DNA of 64,000 nucleotides from Succinivibrionaceae bacterium (GCA_016284235.1 JAEEOK010000011.1:1-64000), one strand, 5' to 3'. Counted from the first letter of the stretch, positions 8,648 to 18,370 are shown. Made by a program: numbers and translations. The notes: generated by a model from the sequence alone, not told the origin.

Positions 8648-8760
8648 GGCTCTTTACAAATTCCAGTTGGAACTGCGCTGATTAGATGACTGAACTTTGG
8701 CTCGGAGTGCTCCGCCAGTAAAAATTGTATTTCAGAGGCAACACAGGTAACTGTACAAAT
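8648..8760 (-). repeat. Inverted copy of dispersed element fragment
   Basis: Read on the minus strand this matches the segments near 31875-31995 and 51570-51670. Shared landmarks are a GAGCCAAAGTT core, TGGCGGAGCACTCCGAGCC, and an ending of the form GTTCCAACTGGAATTTGTAA. In one frame it encodes a short conserved run (LLAEHSEPKF...AVPTGICKEP) also seen in the other copies, so it is probably a relic of a protein-coding mobile element. Confidence 0.55.
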
Positions 8761-8926
8761 CCTTTTTCATACTAAACACTAACCTGCTAGCATCATTCGG
8801 GATAGGAGGAGGGGGCTGCCGCCCGGTAGTTAAACTCTGTGGTGGGATATACCTAAACTTCTGAGTTTTGGAGGTGATGCTCCCTGGCAATTTTCACAGC
8901 CAGTCTGAAAGTAAAACTTCCCGGGA

Positions 8927-9308
8927 TTAGTTTTTTAGGTTGGTCTCATTGATGATACTGAGAGTCGAGAAGGCATTAACGAGCTTGAGCAGCACCCTGT
9001 CTGGCACGGATTCCATAAAGGCATTGAAGTCCTCCGGCTTTTCGAAGAAATTCCCGTTCTCGTCACATGATGAAAGAATCAAAAAACATAAGGATGATTG
9101 AGTTCTGTTTAATGTAGGCTTAGCATGGAGCCAGCCGAGTGATGTATATGTCTGTTTTTTTGTCCGCAGTCATCTCTCTCATTTCTGCATACCGAGTATC
9201 TCCAGTCCCTTCCGGAGCGGAGACTTGCTTTCTGATTTTAAGTCTTTGACAAATTGTCAGTGAATTCTTATCTATTGATCTAAAATGATGATATGCAACA
9301 GGGTTCAC
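8927..9308 (-). pseudogene. Possible broken phage tail-assembly-chaperone gene
   Basis: Two minus-strand frames together read like one small phage protein. The N-terminal frame (from 9308) includes RKQVSAPEGTGDTRYAEMRE then MTADKKTDIYI. The C-terminal frame, ending at the stop at 8927, includes SCDENGNFFEKPEDFNAFME and VPDRVLLKLVNAF...INETNLKN. The frames are offset, so a frameshift or small rearrangement separates them near 9070-9160. The pattern of a Pro/Gly start, 'REMTA' and a C-terminal D-G-x-F...L..A...LN resembles tail assembly chaperones of lambda-like phages. This is weak, by-eye evidence. Confidence 0.3.
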
Positions 9309-9399
9309 AATTAAATATCAAAAAGAGTATTTATTTACGTTATGATCATGTGCTAAAGATATAATCATACTAATTGTGACTGTCAGAAGGATATGTGGA

Positions 9400-10695
9400 A
9401 TGAACAGATCTCTCTTGTTTGCAGCAGTTGTATCGGCTGTTTCCGTTCTTGGAGCTGACGCTGCTGTTGCTGAAAGCGAGCAAAGTATCAAGCTTGCCAA
9501 TTCATGCTATGCGAGTTTTAATTCCGGCTCCTATGAGGAGGCCTTTAAGAACTGCTCTGCGGCTGCTGAAAATAATGATGCAGAGGCAAGCAATCTCCTG
9601 GGTGCCATGTATGAGAACGGTTGGGGTACCGAACAGAATTACGAGAAGGCGGTTGATTCCTATAAAAAAGCTGCCAATGCCGATCTGGCTGAAGCCAACA
9701 ACAATCTTGCCAATATGTATAAAGAGGGTAAGGGCGTTAAGGCTGATGAGAGCGAGGCTCATTTCTATTATGAAAAAGCTGCGCGGCTTGGAGACAACAA
9801 TGCCAATCTGTCGCTCGGTTATATGGTTTCAGATCCGAACAGCAGTTATTACGACAAGGACAGGGCTGAACAATACTACAAACTGTCAGCTGATGCCGGT
9901 AATGATCTTGCCCAGGTCGCTCTTGCAAAGGAGCTGATTGCCCAGAACGATGTTTCCGGAGCCATTCCGTATCTTGAAAAATCTGTTGAAAAAAATAATC
10001 CGGACGGCATGGAGCTTCTCGCTGGTTTTTACCTCAGGGGCGAGGCGGTAAGGGCGGATCCAAACAAGGCCTTTGAACTTTACAAAAAGTCCGCGGATCT
10101 CGGAAATACCAATTCTTCTCTCGAAGTGGCAAGACTTTACCGTGACGGTGTGGGGACTGATGTCAATTATGCCGAGGCTCTGAAATACTACGATGTTGCC
10201 TGTAAGGCAAAACTTCAGGACGCCATGCTTGAAAGCGGCATGATGTATCTTAACGGTCAGGGTACCGATCCTGATCCGCAAAAAGGCATTGATCTGATTA
10301 AGAAGGCTGCTTCTTTTAAGAATATTGTTGCCTTGAGACTTCTTGGCGATATCTATTCTAATGGAAAGTATGTCCCTATTTCAGCCGAGACATCGTTTTC
10401 CTATTACTACAGATGTGCAGCCTACGGTGATCCTGAGTGCGAAATGAATGCAGGAGTGATGCTTGTTACAGGAGCCGGCGCCACCAAGGATGTGGTTGAA
10501 GGAGTAGGCTGGCTTGCAAAGGCTGCGGATGAAAAGAAGTACGTTCCTGCCATGCTGAAACTTGCAGATATATACTATACCCCTAAGTACAGTTATATGG
10601 ATCATGAGGCATGCAAGCGCTACCTGAGACTTGCCGCTGAATACGGCAGTCAGGAGGCAAGCGAAAAACTGATGCAGTTAAATTTTGAAGATTAG
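9400..10695 (+). CDS. Secreted Sel1-repeat protein
   Basis: A 432-residue protein with a signal peptide (MNRSLLFAAVVSAVSVLGADAAVA, cleavage before ESEQ). About ten Sel1-like (TPR-related) alpha-helical repeats follow, each with the pattern A...LG.MY..G.G...D..KA...Y.KAA..G. Such proteins act as periplasmic or secreted scaffolds for protein interactions; the partner cannot be told from sequence. The ATG at 9400 has AGAAGG upstream. A GTG at 9376 would extend past the signal peptide and is less likely. A terminator hairpin follows at 10716. Two more Sel1 proteins without export signals lie at 40955-44244. Confidence 0.85.
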   Translation: MNRSLLFAAVVSAVSVLGADAAVAESEQSIKLANSCYASFNSGSYEEAFKNCSAAAENNDAEASNLLGAMYENGWGTEQNYEKAVDSYKKAANADLAEANNNLANMYKEGKGVKADESEAHFYYEKAARLGDNNANLSLGYMVSDPNSSYYDKDRAEQYYKLSADAGNDLAQVALAKELIAQNDVSGAIPYLEKSVEKNNPDGMELLAGFYLRGEAVRADPNKAFELYKKSADLGNTNSSLEVARLYRDGVGTDVNYAEALKYYDVACKAKLQDAMLESGMMYLNGQGTDPDPQKGIDLIKKAASFKNIVALRLLGDIYSNGKYVPISAETSFSYYYRCAAYGDPECEMNAGVMLVTGAGATKDVVEGVGWLAKAADEKKYVPAMLKLADIYYTPKYSYMDHEACKRYLRLAAEYGSQEASEKLMQLNFED

Positions 10696-10715
10696 ATCCA
10701 GACTGTATCTCATGG

Positions 10716-10745
10716 AAAAGGCGGATTTGTATCCGTCTTTTCTAA
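10716..10745 (+). terminator. Rho-independent terminator after Sel1 gene
   Basis: AAAAGGCGGAT (10716-10726) pairs with ATCCGTCTTTT (10731-10741) over 11 bp, including one G-U pair, with a TTGT loop. The U-run is formed by the end of the right arm. It lies 20 nt after the stop of the secreted Sel1 protein. Confidence 0.8.
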
Positions 10746-10919
10746 TTGAGGCTGTCTGAATTTTTTTTCGTTTCTTTTTACGGATGTTTATCACGATAAC
10801 AGGATTGACGCCGGCGGATTTTATCTGTCGGATGGCCGGTAGGCGCTTTGTTTATTAATCATTTTTGTTTTTATCTTCTTGTCCGGTTTCTACGGATGTT
10901 TTGTTTACGGAGTCCGATT

Positions 10920-11759
10920 TTGAAAATTTTTGCTGTTTTTTCTCTGATCCTGATTCTCTTTTCATTTGGTGCCCGTGCTGATACACCATTGACAGTAAAT
11001 GGTGAAAGCATGGAGGCTTTCAAGCAATCTTCATCTGATGTCGTACGCCGGCTTCCCGATGAATTGCGTCCTGCCTTTATTACGGCTGTTCTTCAGATTA
11101 ATGTATATCTGAATACCAGGGCATCTTTTCTTTCTTATGAAAAGGGAACGGACAGAAAAGATGAACTCAGCCGGCTTCTTCTGGAGAATGTTCATAACCG
11201 CAGCTATACAGATATTATTGATTTTGCCATGAGAATTCTTGAGGACAGAAAATCTGCCAATGATAAGGAGCTGGCGGAAATGGACAGACTCATGGCCAAA
11301 ATCAATCCTTCACAGAATCTCGTCAGGTTTGAAAGGGGAGCGGCCGACTGCAGCGGTGTTACCTACACAGTTACTAATAATCTTGCGGACAGCACTCTGT
11401 CTGTGGTTTACTTTATTGCAGGGCATGATCAGATACAGGGTGAGAGTGAAAATAATGTAAGGGAGTTTGAACTCAGCTGCAGACTGAAGGATCCTGCTGA
11501 TTACGGTAAGAGTTCGCTGGCTTTCTGTGACTATCCCAAGCTTCTTAAGGATCGCTGTCTGAATTTGAAGAGTTTGGATAATATCAAGGGTTATTATGAG
11601 AATTTTTATGACAGCAGCTTCTATCTCAAGGGGTATACCAAAGGTTATACAAGTTACCATCTGCTCGAGAAGGAATATGCCCGGATTGCAGAGGATAATG
11701 ATATGATAGTTCGTAAAATTTCACTATTGAAGGGTACGGAAGTAAATAAAAATGAATGA
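10920..11759 (+). CDS. Exported protein of unknown function
   Basis: About 279 residues, not recognised. The best start is a TTG at 10920 preceded by ACGGAG. It gives a classical signal peptide (MKIFAVFSLILILFSFGARA, cleavage before DTPL). An ATG at 10896 gives the same frame with 8 extra residues but a poorer ribosome-binding site. The mature part is rich in charged helices in its first half. The second half has five cysteines (ADCSG, LSCRL, FCDYP, DRCLN) suggesting periplasmic disulfides, and Tyr-rich repeats (YLKGYTKGYTSYHL). The stop overlaps the start of the next gene by 8 nt, so the two are translationally coupled. Confidence 0.75.
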   Translation: MKIFAVFSLILILFSFGARADTPLTVNGESMEAFKQSSSDVVRRLPDELRPAFITAVLQINVYLNTRASFLSYEKGTDRKDELSRLLLENVHNRSYTDIIDFAMRILEDRKSANDKELAEMDRLMAKINPSQNLVRFERGAADCSGVTYTVTNNLADSTLSVVYFIAGHDQIQGESENNVREFELSCRLKDPADYGKSSLAFCDYPKLLKDRCLNLKSLDNIKGYYENFYDSSFYLKGYTKGYTSYHLLEKEYARIAEDNDMIVRKISLLKGTEVNKNE

Positions 11760-11973
11760 GTTCAAATTTGAAATTATAAAAAATATAGGCTGTCTTTCCG
11801 AGCCTAATGCCAGGGGATGGCGAAAGGAGATTAATCTGATAAGCTGGAACGGAGGAAAGCCAAAGTACGATATAAGGGACTGGGATGAAAAGCACGAAAA
11901 AATGGGCAAGGGTGTTACCCTTTCATCTGAGGAGTTGACCGTTTTAAAGAGCATTCTTAATTCTGTCGAGTAG
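11752..11973 (+). CDS. PC4/YdbC-type single-stranded nucleic-acid-binding protein
   Basis: A 73-residue protein. The segment WRKEINLISWNGGKPKYDIR then DWDEKHEKMGKGVTLSSEE is characteristic of the bacterial YdbC/PC4-like family. Members form a dimeric Whirly-like beta-sheet fold that binds single-stranded DNA or RNA and may influence transcription. The start overlaps the end of the upstream exported-protein gene by 8 nt. A terminator sits 10 nt after the stop, so the two-gene unit ends here. Confidence 0.8.
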   Translation: MNEFKFEIIKNIGCLSEPNARGWRKEINLISWNGGKPKYDIRDWDEKHEKMGKGVTLSSEELTVLKSILNSVE

Positions 11974-11982
11974 TTTTTATCT

Positions 11983-12013
11983 GATCTCACCCGTGGCGGG
12001 GGATCTTTTTTTT
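11983..12013 (+). terminator. Terminator directly in front of gmhA
   Basis: GATC...CCCG (11983-11993) pairs with CGGG..GATC (11997-12005) around a TGG loop with a small bulge, followed by seven or more T. It ends the upstream two-gene unit. The gmhA start codon is only about 14 nt past the U-run, so no separate promoter fits between them. Confidence 0.75.
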
Positions 12014-12026
12014 ACCGAGGTTTAAA

Positions 12027-12644
12027 ATGAGTGAGCAGGAAGATTTGGAGCTTGAAAAAATAGCTCGCGAGGATTTTGAAGAGGCTGAAAGAGTGCTTAA
12101 GACATTTGTCAGCGAAGAAAAAAATATGAACAATCTGATCAGGGCGGCTCGTGCCATGGCTGACTGCATAAAAGCCGGAGGAAAGATAATCTCCTGCGGA
12201 AACGGCGGATCACACTGTGATGCCATGCACTTTGCCGAAGAACTGACCGGACGCTACCGTGAGGATCGCCCCGCATATCCTGCAATTGCAATTTCCGATC
12301 CAAGCCATATTTCGTGCGTTTCAAATGATTACGGATATGAGTATGTGTTTTCAAGATATGTGGAGGCTTTAGGCAGAGAAGGAGACTGTCTTCTTGCCAT
12401 TACTACCTCCGGTCATTCAAAAAATGTTCTTGAGGCGGTCAAGACCGCAAAGGAAAAGGGAATGACCACCATTCTGCTTACAGGCAAGAGCGGAGGAGTT
12501 ACTCTGCCGATTGTTGATATCGGTATGTGTGTGCATCACTGGGGTTATGCCGATCGCACCCAGGAGGTTCATATCAAAATAATTCATATTCTGATCCGTC
12601 TGATTGAAATTCAGCTGGCAAAGAAAGATACCGAGTCTTTGTAG
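12027..12644 (+). CDS. gmhA: Phosphoheptose isomerase GmhA
   Basis: A 205-residue cytoplasmic enzyme (E. coli GmhA has 192). It converts sedoheptulose 7-phosphate to D-glycero-D-manno-heptose 7-phosphate, the first step toward ADP-heptose for the LPS inner core. The SIS-domain signature is present: [23 protein letters not shown], then [14 protein letters not shown] for phosphate binding, and HxxHxxE-like histidines near the C-terminus ([13 protein letters not shown]). The N-terminus is about 10 residues longer and acidic. hldD follows 42 nt downstream in the same direction, so they form a heptose operon. A terminator ends 14 nt before the start codon, which implies readthrough or attenuation. 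Confidence 0.93.
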   Translation: MSEQEDLELEKIAREDFEEAERVLKTFVSEEKNMNNLIRAARAMADCIKAGGKIISCGNGGSHCDAMHFAEELTGRYREDRPAYPAIAISDPSHISCVSNDYGYEYVFSRYVEALGREGDCLLAITTSGHSKNVLEAVKTAKEKGMTTILLTGKSGGVTLPIVDIGMCVHHWGYADRTQEVHIKIIHILIRLIEIQLAKKDTESL

Positions 12645-12686
12645 TCGCGGGTTTTCGAAATTGAATAAATCAGGGAGTAATATTGC

Positions 12687-13673
12687 ATGATAGTAGTTAC
12701 AGGTGCGGCAGGGTTTATAGGATCCTGTGTTGTTGCCAGACTTGATGAGATGGATATTCATGATGTCTACGTTGTCGACTGGCTGGGAACCGATGATCGC
12801 TGGAAGAATCTGGCAAAACATGAAACAGGAGGGATCATTCTTCCTGAGCAGATGGACGACTTTCTTGAAAAGCACAGAAAGGAAATTACTGCCGTAATTC
12901 ATATGGGGGCAATTTCAACAACAACAGAAAGAGATGTTGATCTTATCCTCAGAAGCAATCAGCAGCTTTCCTGGAAACTGTGGTGTTTCTGCCGGGATAA
13001 CGGCTGTCAGTTTATTTATGCCTCCTCTGCCGCCACCTATGGCGACGGCTCAAAAGGTTTTACTGATAATGAGGCTCTCTCATATCTAAAATCCTTGAGA
13101 CCTTTGAATCCATACGGCTGGTCAAAGGCATCGTTTGATGTCAAGGTTGCCAGAGAGCTTGCAGAGGGAAGAGATGCTCCAAAGCAGCATGTCGGACTTA
13201 AATTCTTCAACGTCTACGGTCCGAATGAATATCATAAAGGCGGACAGAAATCAGTCGTAGCTCATATTTTCCCGAGTGTTAAGCGCGGCGAGCCGGTTAA
13301 ACTTTTTAAATCTTACAATCCGGACTATAAGGACGGCTGGCAGCTGAGGGATTTTGTCTATGTTGAGGATGTTGTTGATGTCATCGTCTGGATGCTTGAA
13401 AATCCTGCTGTTAACGGTCTGTTCAATGTGGGTACCGGTGCAGCGCGTTCATTTTATGATCTGGCCAGGGCTACATGGAATGCTCTAGGTCTGACAGAGA
13501 AGATTGAATTTGTAGAGATGCCTGAGGCTATTCGCGACAGATATCAGTATTACACACAGGCTGATCTGAGCAAACTGCGGGCTAACGGTTATGTCAAGCC
13601 GATGACGTCTCTTGAAGACGGAGTAGGGGAGTATGTAACCAGATATCTTAATAATTCTGATATGTACCGTTAA
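12687..13673 (+). CDS. hldD: ADP-L-glycero-D-manno-heptose 6-epimerase HldD
   Basis: A 328-residue short-chain dehydrogenase-type epimerase (E. coli HldD has 310). It catalyses the last step of ADP-L-glycero-D-manno-heptose synthesis for LPS. It opens with the NAD(P)-binding GAAGFIGS motif and has the family-typical DWLG...W.NL segment. The catalytic Ser region is YASSAATYGDG and the Tyr-Lys pair is in NPYGWSKASFD. GLKFFNVYGPNEYHKGGQKS and DFVYVEDVVDV are also typical. AGGGAG precedes the ATG. It is paired with gmhA, two non-consecutive steps of one pathway. hldE and gmhB are not in the window. Confidence 0.94.
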   Translation: MIVVTGAAGFIGSCVVARLDEMDIHDVYVVDWLGTDDRWKNLAKHETGGIILPEQMDDFLEKHRKEITAVIHMGAISTTTERDVDLILRSNQQLSWKLWCFCRDNGCQFIYASSAATYGDGSKGFTDNEALSYLKSLRPLNPYGWSKASFDVKVARELAEGRDAPKQHVGLKFFNVYGPNEYHKGGQKSVVAHIFPSVKRGEPVKLFKSYNPDYKDGWQLRDFVYVEDVVDVIVWMLENPAVNGLFNVGTGAARSFYDLARATWNALGLTEKIEFVEMPEAIRDRYQYYTQADLSKLRANGYVKPMTSLEDGVGEYVTRYLNNSDMYR

Positions 13674-13969
13674 ATCCGGTATGAGCGGTGCGTGAGGAAA
13701 GTGCTATCTGATTTTCCTGTCAGAAAGTTGAATAGCGGCAGTTACAGCAGTTTATCCTTTGCTGTAGCTGTTCCGGCAGCATGTATTTATCTCAATGATT
13801 TTAGCGGCGGTACGCAGTATTTTGTTCCTGATGAGATTGTCTGACGGCATTTCAGCAAGGCGGAGAATATTCAGATCAGTCTTTTAGGATCAGGGTTAAA
13901 AATGGAAACTGCAGCATTCATAATGTATGAGTGCTGCAGTTTTTCAGTTTCCGCACCTGCACAGCGCTG
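13674..13969. other. Spacer between converging hldD and chemoreceptor gene
   Basis: No gene. An imperfect inverted repeat near 13739-13771 (GTTACAGCA / TGCTGTAGC) could help end hldD transcription. The strong hairpin at 13906-13942 separates the converging units. Confidence 0.5.
13906..13947. terminator. Bidirectional terminator between hldD and MCP gene
   Basis: AAACTGCAGCA (13906-13916) and TGCTGCAGTTT (13932-13942) pair perfectly. Inner pairs TCATA/TATGA extend the stem to about 17 bp with a 3-nt loop. T-runs follow in both directions. The chemoreceptor stop codon is at 13970, 28 nt away on the minus strand. Confidence 0.8.
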
Positions 13970-15607
13970 TTACAGTTTGAATTTCATGCTGTCTGCCGTC
14001 ATTTCTTCCGACAGCTGCGCCATGGCTTCGGTTGCATGGAGAGTGCTGTCTGCATTGCTGCTGACGTCTTTTGTAAGCAGAGCTATTTTCTGAAGATTTG
14101 AGGACATATCCATAGACGTTGATGTCTGTTCTTCGGTTGCCACGGCAATCTGGTTGATCTGATTGTTTACATCGTTAACCTTGTTTACTATCAAATCAAG
14201 GGTATTTTCGATGTTCTCTGTTTCAGCCGCGATTTCCTCCATCTGCTGGACCGTATCTCTGAAAGATACGCTGGCCACATCCACCTCATCCTGAACAGCT
14301 TTAATCATTTTATTTATTTCCTGAGTGGACTGGGCTGTGCGGTTTGCCAGAGCTCTGACCTCATCCGATACAACAGCAAATCCGCGTCCGTGTTCACCTG
14401 CGCGGGCTGCTTCAATTGCAGCGTTGAGAGCCAGCAGATTCGTCTGATTGGCAATGTCCTGGATGGTTGCAATGATTGTGTCAATCTGTTTTGTTTCTTC
14501 GCCGAGCTTGGCTATTATTCCGGCATCCTCCTCGGTTTTCTTGGAATGATCCCTGATTTTTGCCACGGTTGCACGAACAGAGTCAATGCTGTTTTGAGTT
14601 GTTGTCTTGGTTTCTTCTGAAGCTACAGCCGCCGCATTGCAGTTTGTTGCGATTTCCTTTGATGTTGCAGCCATTTCCTCGCTGGCGGCACTGACGGCAA
14701 TGGTCTGATTCAGAATCTGCGCGGTTGACTCTGATATCTGTCTGCTTGTCTTTTCAAGATCCGATACTGAATTTGAAATAGTGGCGGAGTGCCCGGTCAT
14801 TGCTTTGATAATATCTCTTAATGAATTGATCATGGAGTTTATGGAAGTTGTAAGTCTGCCGACTTCATCGCGGCTTTTCGAACTGACTTCAACTGTAAGA
14901 TCGCCGTCTGAAACCTTTTCGGCGGCAACTACCAGACGATCTGTTCTGCTGCCGAGTGATTTTGACAGCAACTGGGCGAAAATCAGTGAAAGGATGGTAA
15001 TGATTACAGCAATAGCTATCATCGGTGCAGGACTTGTTTTTGCTTCAGCCTCCTGATTGTTCTTCTCAAGAGTCTTGTCTCCGCGTTTTAAAATTTCAAG
15101 GATGTTTTTGTCTGCATCGTTGCCGATTTCCTTCATTTCAACCTTGGTAATGGCGAAAGCCTCTTCCGTTCTCTGCTCAAACGGTTTGGATTCATCCCTG
15201 AGAATAGTGTAGAGCTGTTTGAAAATATCAGCATATTTTTCATAATCCTTTTTTATTGCACCGATATTTTCAGCAGTCTGCCCTGTGCCTGCAGCTTTCT
15301 GGATCCTTGCGATGGTTTCACCGGTCTCCTTAAGCTGGGTGCTTATCTTGATTTCGTATTCTTCAACGAGCTTCGGTTGACCGGAAGTGATTCTGATTGC
15401 ATATATTCTCAGCTGCCTGAACTGGGATTTTAGATCAGTTGCGGGTATTATGAGTTCTGTTGTCAGAATATTCGCAGTTTTCATGCTTTTTGAAATATCC
15501 TTCATGTGCATGGTGCTGAATATACCCTGAATTAATGCGATGATGACTATTACTGCAAAGCAGAGAAGAATTTTGTTTCTAATTTTCAGATCGGAAAAAA
15601 ACTGCAT
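13970..15607 (-). CDS. Methyl-accepting chemotaxis protein, first of tandem pair
   Basis: A 545-residue inner-membrane chemoreceptor. It has TM1 (residues about 10-30), a helical periplasmic ligand domain of the four-helix-bundle type (about 30-185), and TM2 near 190-210. HAMP ([20 protein letters not shown]) and a long methyl-accepting coiled coil follow. The tip that contacts CheA/CheW is [20 protein letters not shown] then [20 protein letters not shown]. No CheR-tethering pentapeptide is seen at the C-terminus. GGAG precedes the ATG. Its signalling half is almost the same as that of the neighbour at 15898-17523, while the ligand domains differ, consistent with tandem duplication followed by sensor divergence. 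The ligand is unknown. Confidence 0.93.
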   Translation of the reverse strand: MQFFSDLKIRNKILLCFAVIVIIALIQGIFSTMHMKDISKSMKTANILTTELIIPATDLKSQFRQLRIYAIRITSGQPKLVEEYEIKISTQLKETGETIARIQKAAGTGQTAENIGAIKKDYEKYADIFKQLYTILRDESKPFEQRTEEAFAITKVEMKEIGNDADKNILEILKRGDKTLEKNNQEAEAKTSPAPMIAIAVIITILSLIFAQLLSKSLGSRTDRLVVAAEKVSDGDLTVEVSSKSRDEVGRLTTSINSMINSLRDIIKAMTGHSATISNSVSDLEKTSRQISESTAQILNQTIAVSAASEEMAATSKEIATNCNAAAVASEETKTTTQNSIDSVRATVAKIRDHSKKTEEDAGIIAKLGEETKQIDTIIATIQDIANQTNLLALNAAIEAARAGEHGRGFAVVSDEVRALANRTAQSTQEINKMIKAVQDEVDVASVSFRDTVQQMEEIAAETENIENTLDLIVNKVNDVNNQINQIAVATEEQTSTSMDMSSNLQKIALLTKDVSSNADSTLHATEAMAQLSEEMTADSMKFKL

Positions 15608-15847
15608 GAATAACTCCAGATACGATTTCTATACTTAAGACCCTTGCTGATAATTTATAATTGCCGGTGCTGTATAGTCAATTTCAATATGCCGTTTTTT
15701 TGAACTGTAATTAGTTTTGATCGTCAGACATTCAGAATTCTCGATTGAAACCGTTTTCGACTTCTCATTTTAATGATTTCCGCGGATTTTTACCGGGGCA
15801 AAAATGCTGCTGGAAATGAGTATTCCGTTGCGTAATTAAATCAGAAT

Positions 15848-15873
15848 AAAAAAAGGGCGGATAATTTCCGCCC
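15848..15873 (-). terminator. Terminator of second MCP gene
   Basis: On the minus strand GGGCGGA pairs with TCCGCCC (plus coordinates 15855-15861 and 15867-15873) around a 5-nt loop. Seven T follow (plus 15848-15854). It lies 25 nt after the stop codon at 15898, so the two chemoreceptor genes have separate transcripts. Confidence 0.85.
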
Positions 15874-15897
15874 CCGTTCATATCAGTAAAAATTGTA

Positions 15898-17523
15898 TCA
15901 GATTTTGAATCTTGATGCCGAATCGGCCATTTCGTTGGACAGTTTTGCCATTGCCGATGCTGATTCAACAGTATCCGACGCATTGGTTGAAACCTCCTTG
16001 GTGAGATCCGCCATCTTCTGAAGATTCTGGGACATATCGTTGGAGGTGGCTGTCTGCTGCTCTGTGGCGACCGCTATCTGATTGATCTGGTTGTTTACAT
16101 CGTTGACCTGATTGATGATAGTGTCCAGCCAGTGCTCGAGCTGCTCGGTTTCGCTGGCAATTTCCTCCATCTGACTTACGGTTTCACCGATGGACGTGCT
16201 TGCACAGGATACCTCATCCTGAACAGCCTTGATCATCTTGTTGATTTCCTGGGTTGACTGGGCTGTGCGGTTGGCAAGCGCTCTTACCTCATCTGATACC
16301 ACAGCGAATCCGCGTCCGTGCTCGCCTGCGCGTGCTGCTTCGATGGCGGCGTTGAGAGCAAGCAGATTGGTCTGGTTTGCAATGTCCTGAATTGTTGCAA
16401 TAATTGCATCAATCTGTTTGGTTTCATCACCGAGCTTGGCAATAATGCTTGCATCCTCCTCAGTCTTCTTGGAGTGCTCTCTGATCTTGGCAACAGTCGA
16501 GCGTACTGTTTCTATACTGTTAAGGGTAGTCTCCTTTGTCTGCTCGGAAGCCATGGCTGCAGAGTTGCAGTTGTTTGCGATTTCCTTGGAGGTTGCTGCC
16601 ATTTCCTCGCTGGCCGCGCTGACCGTAAGAGTCTGGTTGAGGATCTGGGATGTGGAGTCGGAAATGGACTTGTTGGCATACTGAAGCTCTTCCGCGGAGG
16701 ATGAGATAGTCTCCGAATGGGATGACATATCAGATATAATTCCTCTGAGATGATCAACCATGGTTGATATTGATTCTGCCAGAACGCCGAGTTCATCCCT
16801 GCTTCCGGCATTGACACTGACCGACAGATCACCGTCAGCTACTCTGTTGGTTGCATCTGCAAGCTTGGCGGTTCTTGAACTGATGGATTTGGAGAGAATT
16901 ACCGTGAATAACAGTGCAAGGGCAATATTGAGCACCGTAAAGAACACGATAGGTCCGATTCCGGCCTCATTCTCCACGGTTTTTCTGATCTTCTGAGACT
17001 CGTTGTGCTGATTCTTTATCATCTGCTCAACTACCTCGTCAGTATCATTGCCCACCTTCAGCATATCATCTTTGGTATAACGCAGAATTTCTGTCTGCTT
17101 GGCCTCCTTGCTTTTTGACGGATCCTTGCATATGACGCGGAACTGATCATAGTCGTTCATGTAATGGGCAAGATTCGTTTCAACAGAATTCAGCAGTGAC
17201 TCGTTTGCCTTGCCTCTGAGATTTTTGACGTGTTCGCGAACGGTTCCCGCCACTTTTGCTATTTTTCCGTTGTATTCCTGCAGGTCCGCATCTTCACATG
17301 ATGACAGGCGGATACCGTAAATTCGCAGCGAGCGGAATTCGGATTTGAGATCATTGATCGGAATTATGACATTGTCGGCATGATCTGTAAGGTTATCAAC
17401 CTGAACGACTGTATCCTTCAGTGATCTGATGCACATCAGCCCCTGAATGATCCCGAAAAAGATCACAACAGCGAAACAGATAAGAATTTTTGTTCGTATC
17501 TTAAGATTTAAAAAAAACGACAT
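15898..17523 (-). CDS. Methyl-accepting chemotaxis protein, second of tandem pair
   Basis: A 541-residue chemoreceptor with the same layout as its neighbour: TM1 (about residues 9-30), four-helix-bundle periplasmic domain, TM2 ([20 protein letters not shown]), HAMP ([20 protein letters not shown]) and a signalling coiled coil. The hairpin tip is almost identical to that of the first receptor ([20 protein letters not shown]...). The periplasmic parts share little beyond the fold, including an [16 protein letters not shown] segment, so the two probably sense different ligands. GGCGGT precedes the ATG. Its own terminator at 15848-15873 makes it a single-gene unit. Confidence 0.93.
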   Translation of the reverse strand: MSFFLNLKIRTKILICFAVVIFFGIIQGLMCIRSLKDTVVQVDNLTDHADNVIIPINDLKSEFRSLRIYGIRLSSCEDADLQEYNGKIAKVAGTVREHVKNLRGKANESLLNSVETNLAHYMNDYDQFRVICKDPSKSKEAKQTEILRYTKDDMLKVGNDTDEVVEQMIKNQHNESQKIRKTVENEAGIGPIVFFTVLNIALALLFTVILSKSISSRTAKLADATNRVADGDLSVSVNAGSRDELGVLAESISTMVDHLRGIISDMSSHSETISSSAEELQYANKSISDSTSQILNQTLTVSAASEEMAATSKEIANNCNSAAMASEQTKETTLNSIETVRSTVAKIREHSKKTEEDASIIAKLGDETKQIDAIIATIQDIANQTNLLALNAAIEAARAGEHGRGFAVVSDEVRALANRTAQSTQEINKMIKAVQDEVSCASTSIGETVSQMEEIASETEQLEHWLDTIINQVNDVNNQINQIAVATEQQTATSNDMSQNLQKMADLTKEVSTNASDTVESASAMAKLSNEMADSASRFKI

Positions 17524-17924
17524 AACTACCGCCTAATTTATCACTCTCATCAAAATTTATTCAAAGGCACAGTACTACTTTTCCGGAAGGATCTTCCGGT
17601 ATGCCTGCCACAGTGGTGGAAAACCAGCCACATCGCCACTATTGTTAAAGTATTTTACTATCTTGATTTCATGTCAAATAACATTCGTCTGTTTGTAAAA
17701 AGTTTGTGATATTGTTTTGATTATTATTGCGGTGCAGGGTCGGCAGCCATGCAACTGCGGGAAACTGGAACGTGGCCGCCGGTCGTCGCAGCCGATGAAC
17801 CCGTGCGGCCGATGCAAAGTTTCGATATGATTATTGTCAGATAGGTCAGCCTTTGCCGGCTGAATTCTCCGTTTTTTTTTTCAGAGACAGGACCGGTATG
17901 TTCCGCTCCGGCTGTCACTTTATC

Positions 17925-18160
17925 TGATCGTGGCGTAAAACCGAGTCCTTCGGGTGTGGATACAAGCATAAAATTAGGCATTACTTTCCTGTAGACAGAC
18001 TCCGGCTTTCTCTATGACGGCATCTCAGGCCGGTGCATAGCGGCAGATCCTGTTAAGCGAAGCGTTTTGACGGTCAGCAGGAGCCCGCCGGCCGCAGACT
18101 GCAGCTTGCTGCGGGAACCGGTAGGAATCCCGGGCCTTTAGGCAGATGTGGAGCCGGTTT
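17925..18160 (+). repeat. Degenerate IS605/IS1341-like end, about 235 bp
   Basis: This stretch aligns by eye with 31985-32215. Shared landmarks in order are TTTATCTGATCG..CGTAAAACC, GTCCTTCGGG, GACGGCATCTCAGGCCGGTGCATAG, AAGCGAAGCGTTTTGACGGTC, CTGCTGCGGGAAC, and the closing GGAATCCCGGGCCTTTAGGC. The last block is the AATCCC...TTTAGG hairpin found at right ends of TnpB-bearing IS200/IS605 elements. All reading frames are broken. It is a relic or a MITE-like derivative. Confidence 0.55.
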
Positions 18161-18346
18161 TTTTAGCGTGCAGATAAAGTAAGACTGACATATCACAAGT
18201 CTGTCAGTCTATATTCGTCAGCAGTCTGACATGACAAACACCGCAGGGCTCATTAAATGTATGCTTTCGCTGGAAGGCCGGAGCAGTCAGTTCTTTTAGA
18301 GATAATGAAGGACGCAGTTCGCTGTGCATTGAGCGGTGAATCCGGT

Positions 18347-18370
18347 ATCACACGGCTTCAGCCGTGTGAT
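18347..18370. other. 10-bp perfect hairpin with TTCA loop
   Basis: ATCACACGGC (18347-18356) and GCCGTGTGAT (18361-18370) pair perfectly around TTCA. It lies about 74 nt past the stop of the minus-strand gene at 18444. No U-run follows on either strand, so it may be a 3' RNA structure rather than a classical terminator. Confidence 0.55.

Larger units (their letters stand above)
8441..9399. other. Decayed region with element and phage-like fragments
   Basis: About 950 bp without an intact gene. It holds an inverted copy of a dispersed repeat (about 8648-8760) and a broken reading frame resembling a phage tail chaperone (8927-9308). A small open frame of 42 codons lies on the minus strand at 8488-8616 (MSLNRMVVGALNVLETTFHA...), with no ribosome-binding site. 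The whole stretch reads like an old insertion or prophage scar. Confidence 0.5.
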
